Source: Galeruca laticollis
Taxonomy: Eukaryota; Arthropoda; Insecta; Coleoptera; Chrysomelidae
Reading direction: 5' to 3'
Assembly (NCBI GenBank): GCA_963921935.1
Contig: OY998180.1
Coordinates: 1,178,001 to 1,242,000, forward strand
Length of the DNA stretch: 64,000 bases
Shown here: piece by piece, positions 1-9,808 of the stretch
Numbering within the stretch: the first letter of the stretch is position 1
How the letters are laid out: every line of letters begins with the position of its first letter
The notes under the pieces: model-generated
What the model saw: only the letters and a program-made list of their open reading frames with translations
Databases searched by the model: none
Told to the model about the DNA's origin: nothing
Program-made: the position numbers and the translations under genes

Positions 1-600
1 TCTGCAGGAACTGCGTCTGTATCTCTAACTGGGTCGCTGCCCCGAAAATGCGAAATTTGCCGAGACGTGTTAGGATGATTTAGTGATAGCGTCGAGGGAA
101 ATTCCACCGGTTTGTGCTCTGATACTGGGGGACAGACTTCACTGTCAAGGAATCACCAAGTATTCCTATTACGCCCTGACACAACGGAGAAATTTTTACC
201 TCGGGTATCACCAACACTAAAACACTATACTCTCGTACTCGGGGAAAGCCTTTCCCTTCGCGTGTACGACCCGTACTCTCTCGAGTCCTGAGCCGTTCTT
301 CCTTTTTGTTTTTTTCCGACTTTGGGTGTGAGATGTTTTTATTTTTCGAGTTGCAGTTTTTCTTTGTTTTTGAAGCGTGCAGACTTTTTGTTATCGAAAT
401 AATGATATTTTTTTTAAACAACTTTGTTTTGGTTTGACCCAGTAAATGTTTTATTTTTTTATTCTGTTTTGACTTTGTAAAGATTTTGTTAAACAATATG
501 TGGGTCGTATTCTAGTTTCATATTAATTAAATTAAATTTTGTATTTACCGAGTGTTCCGAATTTTTGTACAATAATATATTCATGTGTTTTTCGCATTTA
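1..600. other. Unassigned flank with one weak minus-strand ORF
   Basis: No recognisable gene. A 138-codon minus-strand frame (80-496) starts with a Lys/Asn-rich stretch and ends in a more complex sequence, but it matches no family I know. It may be chance coding or the leader of a retroelement extending outside the window. From about 300 to 600 the sequence is T-rich on the plus strand. Confidence 0.3.
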
Positions 601-840
601 TTACAATTCTGATATTGCTTGCTTGATATAAGGGGGGTCAATACATTTCTGCCCTTTTCCTATTTGATTTCTGATTATTTCAAGGGCTATACATTCTGTA
701 TAGAATTGCTTAAGTTTCGGAAGCATTTTTTCGGCCCATATTTTTCTATCTATCTCAATTTCTTCTATATACAGATCTATATTATCGCAGACATACACAA
801 CAAAGTAACATCTGCTCCTAATAGTTATATTCAATTGCCC
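601..840 (-). CDS. Exon 8: C-terminal end of the YqaJ-like domain
   Basis: The acceptor CCAG lies at 844-841 and the frame runs to a TAA at 603-601. The translation carries GQLNIT, then CYFVVYVCDN, then a Glu/Asp/Lys-rich helix with W-EKM-P-L--FY. This is the usual last block of insect YqaJ-like proteins. Exon 7 ends in YYYQ and this exon starts GQL, where relatives I know read YYYQVQGQL, so two residues seem lost or the junction differs slightly. Confidence 0.75.
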   Translation of the reverse strand, partial: GQLNITIRSRCYFVVYVCDNIDLYIEEIEIDRKIWAEKMLPKLKQFYTECIALEIIRNQIGKGQKCIDPPYIKQAISEL

Positions 841-1079
841 CTGGATTTAAAAACACACATTTTAAATAGTCCCCATAATATTTTTATCTGTGAAAGTGCC
901 TTTTTGCTCTATCTACTGTATCAAAACTTTCTTTTTTGCACTGGTGCAAAGAAGTTGTTACTTTTTATCGTAGACAAAAAGAATGTTTGTTGCACTCAGC
1001 ATGATTGTAGCTCTTGACTTTGTCTCGAGCTACAAGCTTCATGCTTCGTTGCGACAAAAATGCACTTTTTGCACCTATT

Positions 1080-1091
1080 ACACAAATAACT
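1080..1091 (+). repeat. Target-site duplication, 5' copy
   Basis: ACACAAATAACT, identical to 2169-2180. Confidence 0.85.
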
Positions 1092-2126
1092 TTAATACAC
1101 CAGCGTATGTCTGTTTCATCGATTTGACCAAGGCATTTGATAGGGTTCGTCTCTCCGACATCATAAACATACTGATAGCGAAAGAAACGCCAGACACCAT
1201 CGTAAGAGCAGTCCGCAGTCTCAATACAAACAACATGACCAAAGTAAAGGCAGGAGACACTTATACGGAAGAGATACCAACACCAGGAGGCATCAGACAA
1301 GGCGATAGCCTTAGCCCATTTCTGTTCAATCTCTTAATGGACAGAATTATAGAGGAAATCACTAAATATGGGATACCGAATGGGACAGAATAAAAGAATC
1401 AGCATGGTATGCTACGCCGACGATGCAGCTATTATTGCGGAAACGCAGGACGATCTACAGAGACAACTGCACAAATTCTACCAGGTCAGCCAAGCGATGA
1501 ACATGACCATATCCATAGAAAAATCGAAAAGCATAACCTTTGCTAAAGAACCTGTAAGATGTAAGCTGGAAGTCCAGGGAAAAATCATCGAGCAAGTCTC
1601 ACAATTCAAATATCTGGGTATGGATCTGTCGAGTTATCACGACCCAGTGAAGGACCTAGGAAGACAGATTAACAAAGCGACTGCCATATCGGGCTGCTTA
1701 AAGCAAACAATATGGGCGAACGAATACATGCGAAAGGATAGCAAGGTTAGGATCTATAAGACTTGTATCAGGCCAATCATGACATACGGAATAGAAACCA
1801 GAGAAGAAACCAAAAAAACGAAAAGCATGCTTGGAGTAGCCGAAATGAAAACGCTCAGGACTATAGTGGGAAAAACAAGAAGGGACCGAGTTAGAAACAA
1901 TGACATCAGGGAACAATGTGGAGTACAAGACATCGTAAGATGGGGGAGACAAAGAAGAAGACATTGGTACGCTCATGTGAGAAGAATGGAGGAGAGCAGA
2001 CTGCCACGCATCGCACTTGAAGGGAAACCAACAGGAAAAAGAGCACCCGGTAGACCACCTAAGAGATGGAAGGACAGTTGGCAGTCCACCTCCCAGGAAA
2101 CGATAAAGAGGAACCTTCAAAACTAA
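1092..2126 (+). pseudogene. LINE reverse transcriptase fragment, one frameshift
   Basis: The first frame gives FIDLTKAFDRV (RT motif A, catalytic Asp) and GGIRQGDSLSPFLFNLLMD (motif B). Between about 1365 and 1390 the frame shifts by one, after which CYADDAAI (motif C, YADD) and FKYLGMDLS follow. The C-terminus has HVRRMEESRLPR and APGRPPKRWKD, the usual basic tail of such elements. The endonuclease and N-terminal RT are missing because of 5' truncation. It cannot move on its own. Confidence 0.9.
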
Positions 2127-2168
2127 CAGATCGCAAGATCTTAAATACGAATAAGAAGAAGAAGAAGA
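1092..2168 (+). mobile_element. 5'-truncated LINE (non-LTR retrotransposon) with GAA-repeat tail
   Basis: The insertion begins inside the reverse transcriptase gene and ends in a short (AAG)n tail. It is bounded by an exact 12-bp duplication ACACAAATAACT at 1080-1091 and 2169-2180. Truncation at the 5' end plus a simple-repeat 3' tail is the hallmark of target-primed reverse transcription. It lies in intron 7 of the Mutator/YqaJ gene, in the opposite orientation. The RT subtype resembles the insect RTE/Jockey-like group; I cannot fix the clade. Confidence 0.9.
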
Positions 2169-2180
2169 ACACAAATAACT
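2169..2180 (+). repeat. Target-site duplication, 3' copy
   Basis: ACACAAATAACT directly after the GAA-repeat tail of the LINE; identical to 1080-1091. Confidence 0.85.
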
Positions 2181-2294
2181 ACTTTTTAATGTTATTCTTA
2201 TTTATTGTTGGTAAATACATCAAAGTGATTAAATATATTATGTGAAAATGATTTTGAGTTTTTGTTCTTTGGAATAAAGATATCATGTTTATAC

Positions 2295-2467
2295 CTGATA
2301 ATAGTAATTGTGATTCCGCTTAAGTTGAATTTTATTGTCGTGTTTTTCTAGACAAATTTTGTTCTTCATGAGGTCAATTATTTCGCTTATTGTATTTGTT
2401 TGTAAATTCAGTTTTGATGCAGAGTGGAGGCATTTTATTTCAAGTAGTGCATCATCATCTACAAGCC
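2295..2467 (-). CDS. Exon 7: YqaJ-like nuclease catalytic block
   Basis: This 173-base exon lies between AG at 2469-2468 and GT at 2294-2293. It encodes GLVDDDALLEIKC and ends in RNHNYYYQ. The E-x-K of LLEIKC and the tyrosine/glutamine run are the metal-binding and C-terminal motifs of the lambda-exonuclease/YqaJ fold. Its phase-1 start joins exon 6 to give an intact SPDGL motif. Confidence 0.8.
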
Positions 2468-2557
2468 CTAAAATATTTTATCAATAAATGTATGTCATTT
2501 AATATGAAAAATAATTTATAACACATGGTAATTATTTGTTATGTTAATTATATTTAC

Positions 2558-2876
2558 CATCAGGAGAAGCACCTAGAAAACCGTGTTGAACATCTACCCA
2601 CAATCCTGAATCAACCACCACAACATTTTGTACATGTTCAAAAATGCTCTTAGCCACTTTTTGTTTAAGAATTCAATTCTCCATTGCCTCCGTCATACAA
2701 TAAGTCTTTTTAAGAACAGTTTTAACAAGAGAATGACAAGGTGTATTTGTTTTTCTCTTAACAACCTGTCCAAAGAGAGAAGCAGTCAATCTTAATTTTC
2801 TTTGATTTTCATATTCATCATTTCCAAACTGCCCTACAGATTCTGCTTGTATGCGGTCTCTTTGGCTAACTGTTAC
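2558..2876 (-). CDS. Exon 6: start of the YqaJ-like domain, with an in-frame TGA
   Basis: The exon opens VTVSQRDRIQ, runs through a basic helical region, and ends GFLGASPDG at a GT donor (2557-2556). GASPDG is the aspartate-containing active-site motif of the YqaJ/viral exonuclease family. An in-frame TGA near 2670 falls between the helical region and the nuclease motif. Both sides are in the same frame, so this is a nonsense change rather than an indel. Confidence 0.75.
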
Positions 2877-2951
2877 CTAAAAAATGTTCAATTATTATAT
2901 CTGTTAGCCTAATATAAGTAGTTACAACTACTTAAAATCATTTTGACTTAC

Positions 2952-3403
2952 TTGTAATCTTTGCATGATTTCAACCACTTCCTGTTTCATCATTTCTGGG
3001 TTTTCAGGTTGTTCAGCATTTGGCCCATAATCTACATTTGTGGTATTTTTTCTATTTTTAACTAGTGCTTCTTCACCTGATGGTTCAGTTGTGGTAGTAT
3101 GAAAAAGTGTTTTGTGACACTTTTTCTTTTCGTGAACATTTGCCTGTTGGGAGAGAAATTTTTTGAAATGTTGACCAGGGGAGCATCCAGTCACATTTTT
3201 GTAGGGACTTGTGTGCCACCCAATATGTGCATTATGCCTCAGACCTGACAGTTGGACTCTTCTTTGATATGACCCCCTTTGTACAAGATTCAATCTCTTT
3301 CCTTCATTAAATCTTGCTACAATATTCATGAACTTTTCTGCTTTATTATTGTTTTCGTTTTCTATCAGCAGGTGTGATTTTCTTGCAAGAAGGTCCAGTG
3401 CTC
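2952..3403 (-). CDS. Exon 5: linker between the Mutator and YqaJ domains
   Basis: A 452-base open exon between acceptor TTTAAG (3405-3404) and a consensus donor GTAAGT (2951-2946). It encodes a mostly polar region with a possible zinc-binding Cys/His set (H-N-AHIGWH, then C-PGQHFKKF). Relatives carry a similar segment between the two domains. Its own function is not clear. Confidence 0.75.
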
Positions 3404-3461
3404 CTTAAATAAATAATACAAATAGCAATTCCTTATATAAAAACATAAAAAAACAATTTAC

Positions 3462-4453
3462 CATTCAGGTGATCAAATATGGACGTTGACTGCAGCTGTG
3501 GAATCATATTGTCAGTAATGTCTCCCACAGAATTGCACATACCAGGACGGCATGATGACTGATTTCCGAATACATGGTGCAGCCCATTTCTCAAATCTTG
3601 TTTCAAGAGATTGATGTTTGGAAATTCTTGATTGGCATGTTTGTATATTGAAGTTTTTGCTCGTTTTATTAAGATCTCAATTTTTTTCATAGTAACTAGT
3701 TTTCTTCCTGCTAGTGTAATCCTGGTATCTTTTTTTATTTCCCTGAGGCGTTTTCCATAATTTTTAAGACGTGGTTCGTACATTCAATTTTTTTAACGTC
3801 GCTTCCATAACTGCCTTTTTCTATAATATTCTTGTATACACTGGAGTCACCGTCCGCTATAAATTTACAATACCTCACACCATGCATGTTTTCACTGCAG
3901 TTAAATCCTTCAACAATCATATCAGCTCCCATTGCAGGAGCCGATTCATCCCAATTTTTGTAGCAGATTTGTTTTTTTACAACTACATTGCCTTTGGAAG
4001 NNNNNNNNNNNNNNNNNNNNNNNNNNNNNNNNNNNNNNNNNNNNNNNNNNNNNNNNNNNNNNNNNNNNNNNNNNNNNNNNNNNNNNNNNNNNNNNNNNNN
4101 NNNNNNNNNNNNNNNNNNNNNNNNNNNNNNNNNNNNNNNNNNNNNNNNNNNNNNNNNNNNNNNNNNNNNNNNNNNNNNNNNNNNNNNNNNNNNNNNNNNN
4201 CTCTGGCACATATAGCACAAAACTTATTTCTTACAGCTATAAATAGTACTTGGCCTGTATATTTTCCAATTAAAGCTACCATACCAGATAGTGCATTATA
4301 GTTTGTCCCATAGGATCGTTTACTCCAAGAACCATCCACATACACTGTGATCCAAGGTGTGCCATCTAAATAAAGTTGTCCATTTTCTGTAGCCCTCTCT
4401 TTTTCTTCCATACCAGCCCTTTCCATGGATCTTACAAGAGAGGCTTCCCATTC
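3462..4453 (-). CDS. Exon 4: Mutator-like transposase domain core, interrupted by the N gap
   Basis: The exon starts EWEASLVRSMERAG and carries TVYVDGSWSKRSYGTN, NALSGMVALIGKYTG and NKFCAICAR. It then enters 200 Ns and resumes with KKQICYKNWD, GADMIVEGF, GVRYCKFIADGDSSVY and KKIECTNH. The Asp residues in VDGSW and ADGDSS look like the DDE-type acidic residues of the domain. A one-base loss in an A-run at about 3761-3765 shifts frame before NYGKRLREIKK. The donor GT is at 3461-3460. Confidence 0.85.
4001..4200. other. Assembly gap (200 N)
   Basis: Exactly 200 Ns, a conventional placeholder. It falls inside exon 4; coding sequence of the same domain resumes on both sides, so the true gap is probably small. 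Confidence 0.95.
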
Positions 4454-4541
4454 CTAAAACGATTTTGAACATGATAATCTCATATTTTACGTACCTAAGA
4501 TATTACATGTTTTATCTATTTATGTTTAAAAGTATATTTAC

Positions 4542-4939
4542 CTTTCCCAGTTCATTTTCAATATTGTAATATAAGTTCGAGCTCATAGTAGGTATATCCA
4601 TGCATGCCAACATTTCTGTTGTATGCGAGTATGTGGACCCCGCAGCCAAAGTTCCCCATACTGCTCCAATATTTACTACAGATTTTTTTCTATTTGGATT
4701 TTCTGTGTCGTATTCGTATTCTCTCGAACATGTTGAACATAAAGACTATTGTACTAGTCAATCCATTGCCCCGTCTGCGTTCTTTAATACTGAGCATGCC
4801 CAGTGTACATATTCTGGAGTGATTGTACTGTAGTCGTGTAGCCCAATCTAACACATACCCTAGCTCTACAATCCTATTTCCAGTAATCGGATTTTCAGGC
4901 TTAGGTTCTACTTCATATTCCAACTGATGTGCCATTATT
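4542..4939 (-). CDS. Exon 3: N-terminal part of the Mutator-like domain, frameshifted
   Basis: The acceptor AG is at 4941-4940. The translation opens QIMAHQLEYEVE, then NRIVELGYVLDW. Near 4739 the frame shifts within a Cys-x-x-Cys-like motif, and in the next frame it continues SVVNIGAVWGTLAAGSTYSH and CMDIPTMSS. Exon length modulo three confirms a net single-base gain or two-base loss. It ends ENELGK at GT (4541-4540). The MAHQ methionine is internal, not the gene start. Confidence 0.75.
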
Positions 4940-5055
4940 CTAAAAAAATCATTATTCTATTATTTTTAAAATTAACTGTTTCGAAAAGCAATTTTAAGAG
5001 GCTTACTTGAGAATAGCTACTTGGAAATAAGAAAATATTTTGTTAAGCAACTTAC

Positions 5056-5523
5056 TGTTCATATTCATCTGATGAAATTATCCCAGGTTCTTCACTTTTT
5101 TGTTGTTATGAAGATTCTTCAAAATTATCATCATCCATATCTGTTGTTGCGCTGTCGTCTTCAACAACGATTATTATCTCCTCTTCTTGGGCGTCCTGTA
5201 GTAGAATGTCTTCTTGGGCGTCCTGTAGTTGAATGTCCTCTCGGCAAGCATCTTGTGGAAAGTCCTCTTCCCAAGTGTCCTGTAGAATGTCCACTTCTCC
5301 GGTCTCTTGTAGTTGCAATTCCTCTTCTCCATTGTCCTGTACTTGATTGTCCTCTTCTACAGCATCCTGTAGTTGAATGTCCTTTTCTCTAGCACCCTGC
5401 AGTTCATTGTTCTCTTCTCCAACACCATGTAGTCCAATGTCCTCTTCTCTGACCTCTTCTTGAAATTTCCCTACTTGGATCTCCTGTAAGTCTTCTTCTA
5501 GGGGTTTTGTCTTTCCTTTTGGC
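5056..5523 (-). CDS. Exon 2: acidic tandem-repeat region
   Basis: This 468-base exon runs from acceptor TTTAG (5524) to donor GTAAGT (5055-5050). It encodes a degenerate Glu/Asp/Gln repeat of roughly 11 residues (units such as EEDIQLQDA and EVDILQDTW). The DNA is a matching repeat of about 33 bp on this strand. An in-frame TAA at 5106-5108 stops the frame, but the same frame then continues QQKSEEPGIISSDEYE to the donor. The stop therefore looks like a lesion, or it ends a short isoform of about 155 residues. Confidence 0.65.
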
Positions 5524-5944
5524 CTAAATAATGAAAATAATTTATTTTATTCTCTCGTTATAAACAGCTTGCCAGAAAGATAATAGATTGAAAGCTAGTG
5601 AATCCTACATCTAATGGATGTCCTGTAAGGACAACCCCTGACAGGTGAGTCAAAAGGGGTGTGTGTATTTTGCAGCCACACAAAACCGGGGTCAAAAATT
5701 AATATAAATTATAAAAAAACTATATACTATTTAAAAATCCAAATGTGTTGAAAGATAATTTTATTGAAATCTGAAGGACCTGTATTTATTTTTAATATAA
5801 TTTTTACTTCCTTAATATTGTTTTATTAAATTGATAATCAAATGATAAGACATTTTGAGAACATGTTTGCATAAATAACAGAAAAATAAAAGAGTAAAGT
5901 CTCCCTATGGTGGGGGTTAAAATTTTAAACATGCATGAGATCTC

Positions 5945-6365
5945 TTTACATCCATGTATAATTTTTTTGATTTGGATCATATATAACAAAGTTACAAGGG
6001 TAAGAAAATCACATTTTTCAGAATTTAGGTGGCTGTAGCAGACAAACGGTTGAAAATCAAGAAATACGACTTCCATGTCCCTATCCTAACTTCTCAGGTT
6101 CTATTCTATGGCACAAGAAAATATCAGATACAGGGTGGTCAAAAATAAGTGATTTTCGATCGCCCTGTAATAAAAGTTTTTTCATGTTATAGTATAGAAC
6201 TTGAAAGGTTAGGGTAGGGACATGGAAGTCGTATTTCTTGATTTTCAACCGTTTGTCTGCTACAGTCACCCATATTCAAAAAAATGTAATTTTCTTATCC
6301 TTGTAACTTTGTTAGTAATTATCCAAATTAAAAAAAAATTGAACATGGATGGAAAGGGTTTGCAA
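5945..6365. repeat. Foldback element in intron 1
   Basis: Two arms of about 150 bp (5945-6098 and 6205-6365) are imperfect inverted copies, sharing for example GTAGCAGACAAACGGTTGAA and its complement. The centre (about 6131-6172) carries TACAGGG and CCCTGTA facing each other around a short spacer. This looks like a non-autonomous foldback or two abutting MITE ends. The open frames on both strands here are by-products of the inverted copies. Confidence 0.7.
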
Positions 6366-6947
6366 AACCCTTACGAACAAGGTGTCACAGGACCCCCTAT
6401 CTCATTTGCAATTTTCAGGGTTGTCATAATTCGAAGTGATTGAAAGGAGGGTGTTATATTTTCATACTAAAAATTGGCAAATTAAGGAGGAAAAATTTAA
6501 AGCATTTACTATTTTTACGGTAAATCCGAAAAAGAAAATAAAATGATGTCACATTTTCGAACGAACATCCAGTGTGTCACGTGTAAATGTTTAGAATAAG
6601 TTTCTTTTTCCTGTAAAATATAAAAGTCATTGATAATACTTCACGACCGAAGTCTTTTTAGAATTCGAAATTTAAAAATAAAATCGCGTACAAATGACAC
6701 AATTTCAATAACGTTCAGATTCTCTTTGATATGATACAATAATGAAGTTCTTTCGTGTACTTACTCTATGTTGAGAAAAAATACCTGGTCTGTCAACACA
6801 CCAATACCAGACTTTGATTTTTTTACTTAATGCATTTTGAAACAGTAAAATTGCCGGTAAAAATCCTCAAAATATTTTGTTACTCCTTATACTTTTTACC
6901 TATATAGGTTGGTACTACTATAGAAAAGCAAAAGATTTTTTACTCAC

Positions 6948-7006
6948 TGTAACTTTGTTTTTGCCTTCTTGTTCCGTTTTTTGTTCATGTACTTTTCTTG
7001 CGCCAT
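6948..7006 (-). CDS. Exon 1: basic N-terminus and likely start codon
   Basis: ATG at 7006-7004 begins MAQEKYMNKKRNKKAK and the exon ends at a consensus donor GTGAGT (6947-6942). It ends with two bases of a codon, which the first G of exon 2 completes as CAG. The basic stretch resembles a nuclear localisation signal. This start is preferred because the splice phases agree and because clustered repeat motifs lie just upstream. Confidence 0.6.
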
Positions 7007-7037
7007 ACTAAGTATAATGCTAAAAAAACTAAAAAAA

Positions 7038-7155
7038 GGTGTCTCTTTCACCAAGGGAGCGTTCACAATAATGAGAATCGAGAGATAGTGTCCTTTTCAC
7101 CAATGAAGATACCACAATATCGCAATAAAAATAATAAAATGGTGTTCTTTTCACC
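7038..7155. promoter_or_regulatory. Three spaced GGTGT-N-CTTT-CACC motifs upstream of the exon 1 ATG
   Basis: Near-identical 15-bp motifs lie at 7038-7052, 7087-7101 and 7141-7155, about 50 bp apart. Each is an imperfect inverted repeat (GGTG...CACC) and they begin 32 bp upstream of the exon 1 ATG. They could be binding sites for a regulator, or for the encoded transposase-domain protein if the gene is part of an element. Function is inference. Confidence 0.45.
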
Positions 7156-7159
7156 TTAT

Positions 7160-8042
7160 AGGCAATAAAAAACTAAGTATAACACTAACAAAGTATGCTG
7201 AAACAATCGGTAACGACCAAATAAATACTCCCTGTGTTGTGCTATCTTGAGCCAATCGAATTTGTTCGTTTTTTGCACAAAAAACGTAAATGTTTAGAAT
7301 TTACATAGTTACCAGAGCTAGAAACATAATGTTTAATTTAGTAATCTAGTTACGGTAACGAGAAGATAATAATGAAAAACCTACAATTATCTGAAATAAA
7401 ACAATAACAAAATATAAGCACATATTTACCTGATATATCTCTATTTTGGAAACCCAAAAATTAATCACAATTTACCTTATGGCTAATACACAAATACACT
7501 ACGAAGTCGAAAATCGAATTTTGAAAACATAAGATGCCTAACATACAGGTAAAATGCTCACTATATAGATATTGCAAGTTCCTGAATATACCTAATAATC
7601 TTATGACGTGCATAGTTTTTCTTGTTAAAAAATATTGCTTTTTTCTCTTTGTTTGAGGATTTTCGTATAACTTGGCAACATCGTTTTTAAATGTCGCAAT
7701 AATATCTAATCATGAAATTGGTCATTTATATACACTCCAGAGGCTGTACCGTGCTAACAAACTGAAATTTCTCCAAAAATGTGATACTTCAAGTACCATA
7801 ACACTCGTTCTACTGGCTCTGGGGATCTGTGAGATATCCTGAATAATATTCAGTCATAAAATTGGTGACTTGTTGCACTTCGGGGGCTGTATCGAGTTAT
7901 ACAGATAGGATTTTTTTTCTAAAAACCATTTTTTTGTGTTGTTCTTGCTGAAAAACGTAAGCACAACTCAAAAAAATCCAAAATTCCAACTTTTTGGGTA
8001 AACCAATACTTTTCTCGCATATTAGATGGGTTGGATGGAAAA
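7160..8042. other. AT-rich stretch, nothing recognised
   Basis: No open frame of note, no RNA gene and no clear repeat boundary seen. Confidence 0.5.
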
Positions 8043-8103
8043 GTAATAATACCAATAATGTATTATATAAAAACAAAAAAAATATTTACCATTCAGGTGA
8101 TCA
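8043..8103 (-). repeat. Fragment of a second copy of the exon 4/intron 4 junction
   Basis: 8085-8103 repeats TTTACCATTCAGGTGATCA exactly from 3457-3475. The adjoining 40 bp (TTATATAAAAACA...) matches the whole short intron 4. The copy therefore includes a splice donor and intron from a paralogue of the Mutator/YqaJ gene, and it stops abruptly where the next repeat begins. Nothing else of that paralogue is visible here. Confidence 0.6.
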
Positions 8104-8110
8104 CACATAT

Positions 8111-8840
8111 GTGTATCTGTCATGGAAAAAAGAAAATGAACCAACTATTTTTTTGTGTAATGAAGGAAAAATGTTTCAGTTCCAATCTCCACAACACATA
8201 TGATCAATATTTGCAAACAAGGTAGAAGCAAACTTGTACATGTTGATTGTATGTTTGATTTTGTACTGTATATATCGATCTCCCCACAATATATACTATA
8301 ATTTGTCATTACAGATCTTACGCTTTAAATTTTTTATTAGTTGTTATAGTTGCTTTGTAAGTTTATTAAACGTTTGCTATTTTAAATTGAAATTCCTCAG
8401 TGTACCTTACTTTCCTCTTTCTATTAAATGTAAAGCATTGTATTACAAGTAAATATTTCTTTGTATAATAAATTTGGAAACTCTTTGTTTATATTATTTG
8501 TTTCTAGATAAAATTGAATATATTTACACATGTAGTCGAAAAAAGAGCCTACATGTCAAATAAAATTTGAAAGCAACCAACAGAAACTCTGAATATGATT
8601 AGATTGAGGCAAAGTTGTGACACGACGCTCTGTGTTTTCAGACATCATGTAAATTTGCAACTTTTCCGCAGTTTAATTTTCTTAGCACAAACAGAAATGT
8701 ATAATTATGAAAACATTTTATTATGTTAATATAAATGGTACAAATTTTGAGAGGTAGAATGTTTTTAAATATGTATATTTACATTTATGAAACTCTTAAA
8801 TAATCAAAAAGCTACACTCAAATTGAAATTTTGTTTGGAT
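8111..8840 (-). repeat. Truncated inverted copy of the 14852-17025 element
   Basis: Read on the minus strand this matches 14888-16066, including the stretches around TTGAGGCAAAGTTGTGAC and CTACATGTGTAAA. It lacks roughly 500 bp found at 14960-15480 and lacks the outer ACGCG terminal repeat. Divergence is moderate with many small indels. No coding function is visible. Confidence 0.7.
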
Positions 8841-9806
8841 CCCTGTATATAATATTCTCTTATCTATGCACAGCTGGGCTGTGGTTTGGATGCAACATAA
8901 AAAACAGAGATAAGCATAAATCACCCATGGAGATAAGGTTTCTGTGCTCACAACCAGTCGAAATATTTAAAATCAAAACATTCGAACAGAGATGCACTAG
9001 TGGAAAGACAGAGAGATAAAATATGTTGAATAAGTAAAAGCCGATTCAGTTCTACTATCGACATCTATCGTAAATATTTTGAACCAAATAATTACTAAAT
9101 TAGTAACTAGTATTGTGTAGGTTTTTAGGTTTATATACCTGTGAGGAGGCCCCTCTTAATACACGAGCATTAACCGGGATACGAAACGAGCCGAAAGCGA
9201 GTTTCGTATGGTTTATGCGAGTGTATTAATAACCATTACATGAGAGTTGCATACACTATTTTTTCTACGACCGATAAATAATAAAATGAAAACAAGAATT
9301 AATTTCAAACAAGCTCCCATAATTAAGGCAACCTGTAAAAAAATAACCCACTATGCAAATAAATATTACAGTTATGTTAATTCAACATCACATTGTGATA
9401 ATGTTCTTTCTTGTTTTCCTCTTGTTTTTATCACATGCACATCTATACAACCGCTTATGCCCAGCTTGTGGCTTTTAACTTTTGTGATGTTTCAATTTAA
9501 CTTCTCAGCAATGTTAAAGCGCTGCCTTTTACATTACTGGGATGTTACTAGAACTTCCTCAAAGGAGGTCTTTATAACGAACTAAAAACAAAATTTCTGT
9601 TACATTCTGAAATGCCTTCTAACTTCTCGTCAATGTTAATGCAATGTCTAAAAAATAACATCTTATCAATGATCTAAATGCGACATTTTAAAAACAATAC
9701 AGTGTATTCTCTTAGATGTTGTATGGACATTACTTAAACCTCTAAATAACATACCTCAAACATTCTAGATGACATCCTACAGATGTTTCTGTGCCTAATC
9801 AGCAAA
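8841..9806. other. No gene seen
   Basis: Apart from the hairpin at 9156-9229, only a 112-codon plus-strand frame (9247-9585) is present; its composition and lack of any motif argue against a real gene. Confidence 0.5.
9156..9229. repeat. Imperfect palindrome, 74 bp
   Basis: The left arm starts TTAATACACGAGCATTAACC and continues to ATACGAAAC; the right arm is its complement, GTTTCGTAT then GTTTATGCGAGTGTATTAA. The loop is about 12 bp. It may be a small foldback element or a cruciform-forming site. Confidence 0.7.
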
Positions 9807-9808
9807 TA

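Larger units (their letters stand above)
601..7006 (-). pseudogene. Mutator-like transposase domain / YqaJ-like nuclease gene, eight exons, disabled
   Basis: Reading leftwards, I place coding exons at 7006-6948, 5523-5056, 4939-4542, 4453-3462, 3403-2952, 2876-2558, 2467-2295 and 840-601. Each junction has GT/AG and the codon phases agree. The product would have a basic start, an acidic repeat region, a Mutator-like transposase domain (motifs VDGSW, GTNYNALSG, GVRYCKFIADGDSSVY, KIECTNH) and a YqaJ/viral-exonuclease-like domain (GFLGASPDG, LLEIKC, RNHNYYYQ, CYFVVY). Such two-domain proteins are common and multicopy in insects; one may act as a DNA-processing protein, but that is inference. Lesions are an in-frame TAA (5106-5108), a frameshift near 4739, a one-base loss in an A-run (about 3761-3765) and an in-frame TGA near 2670. 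It is either a recent pseudogene or a gene carrying assembly errors. Part of exon 4 lies in the N gap. Confidence 0.8.

Noticed and set aside
80..496. 138-codon minus-strand ORF
   Set aside because: Lys/Asn-rich start and no motif; likely chance in AT-rich DNA or leader sequence, so mentioned only as a weak frame.
619..1017. 132-codon plus-strand ORF
   Set aside because: It is the opposite strand of exon 8 of the Mutator/YqaJ gene, whose minus-strand motifs are clear.
3771..4301. ORFs running through the N gap
   Set aside because: Open only because N runs cannot contain stops; the minus-strand exon 4 is the supported reading.
5804..6443. Two similar ORFs on opposite strands (both starting MEVVFLDFQPF)
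   Set aside because: They arise from the two arms of one inverted repeat; neither has a motif or a plausible extension.
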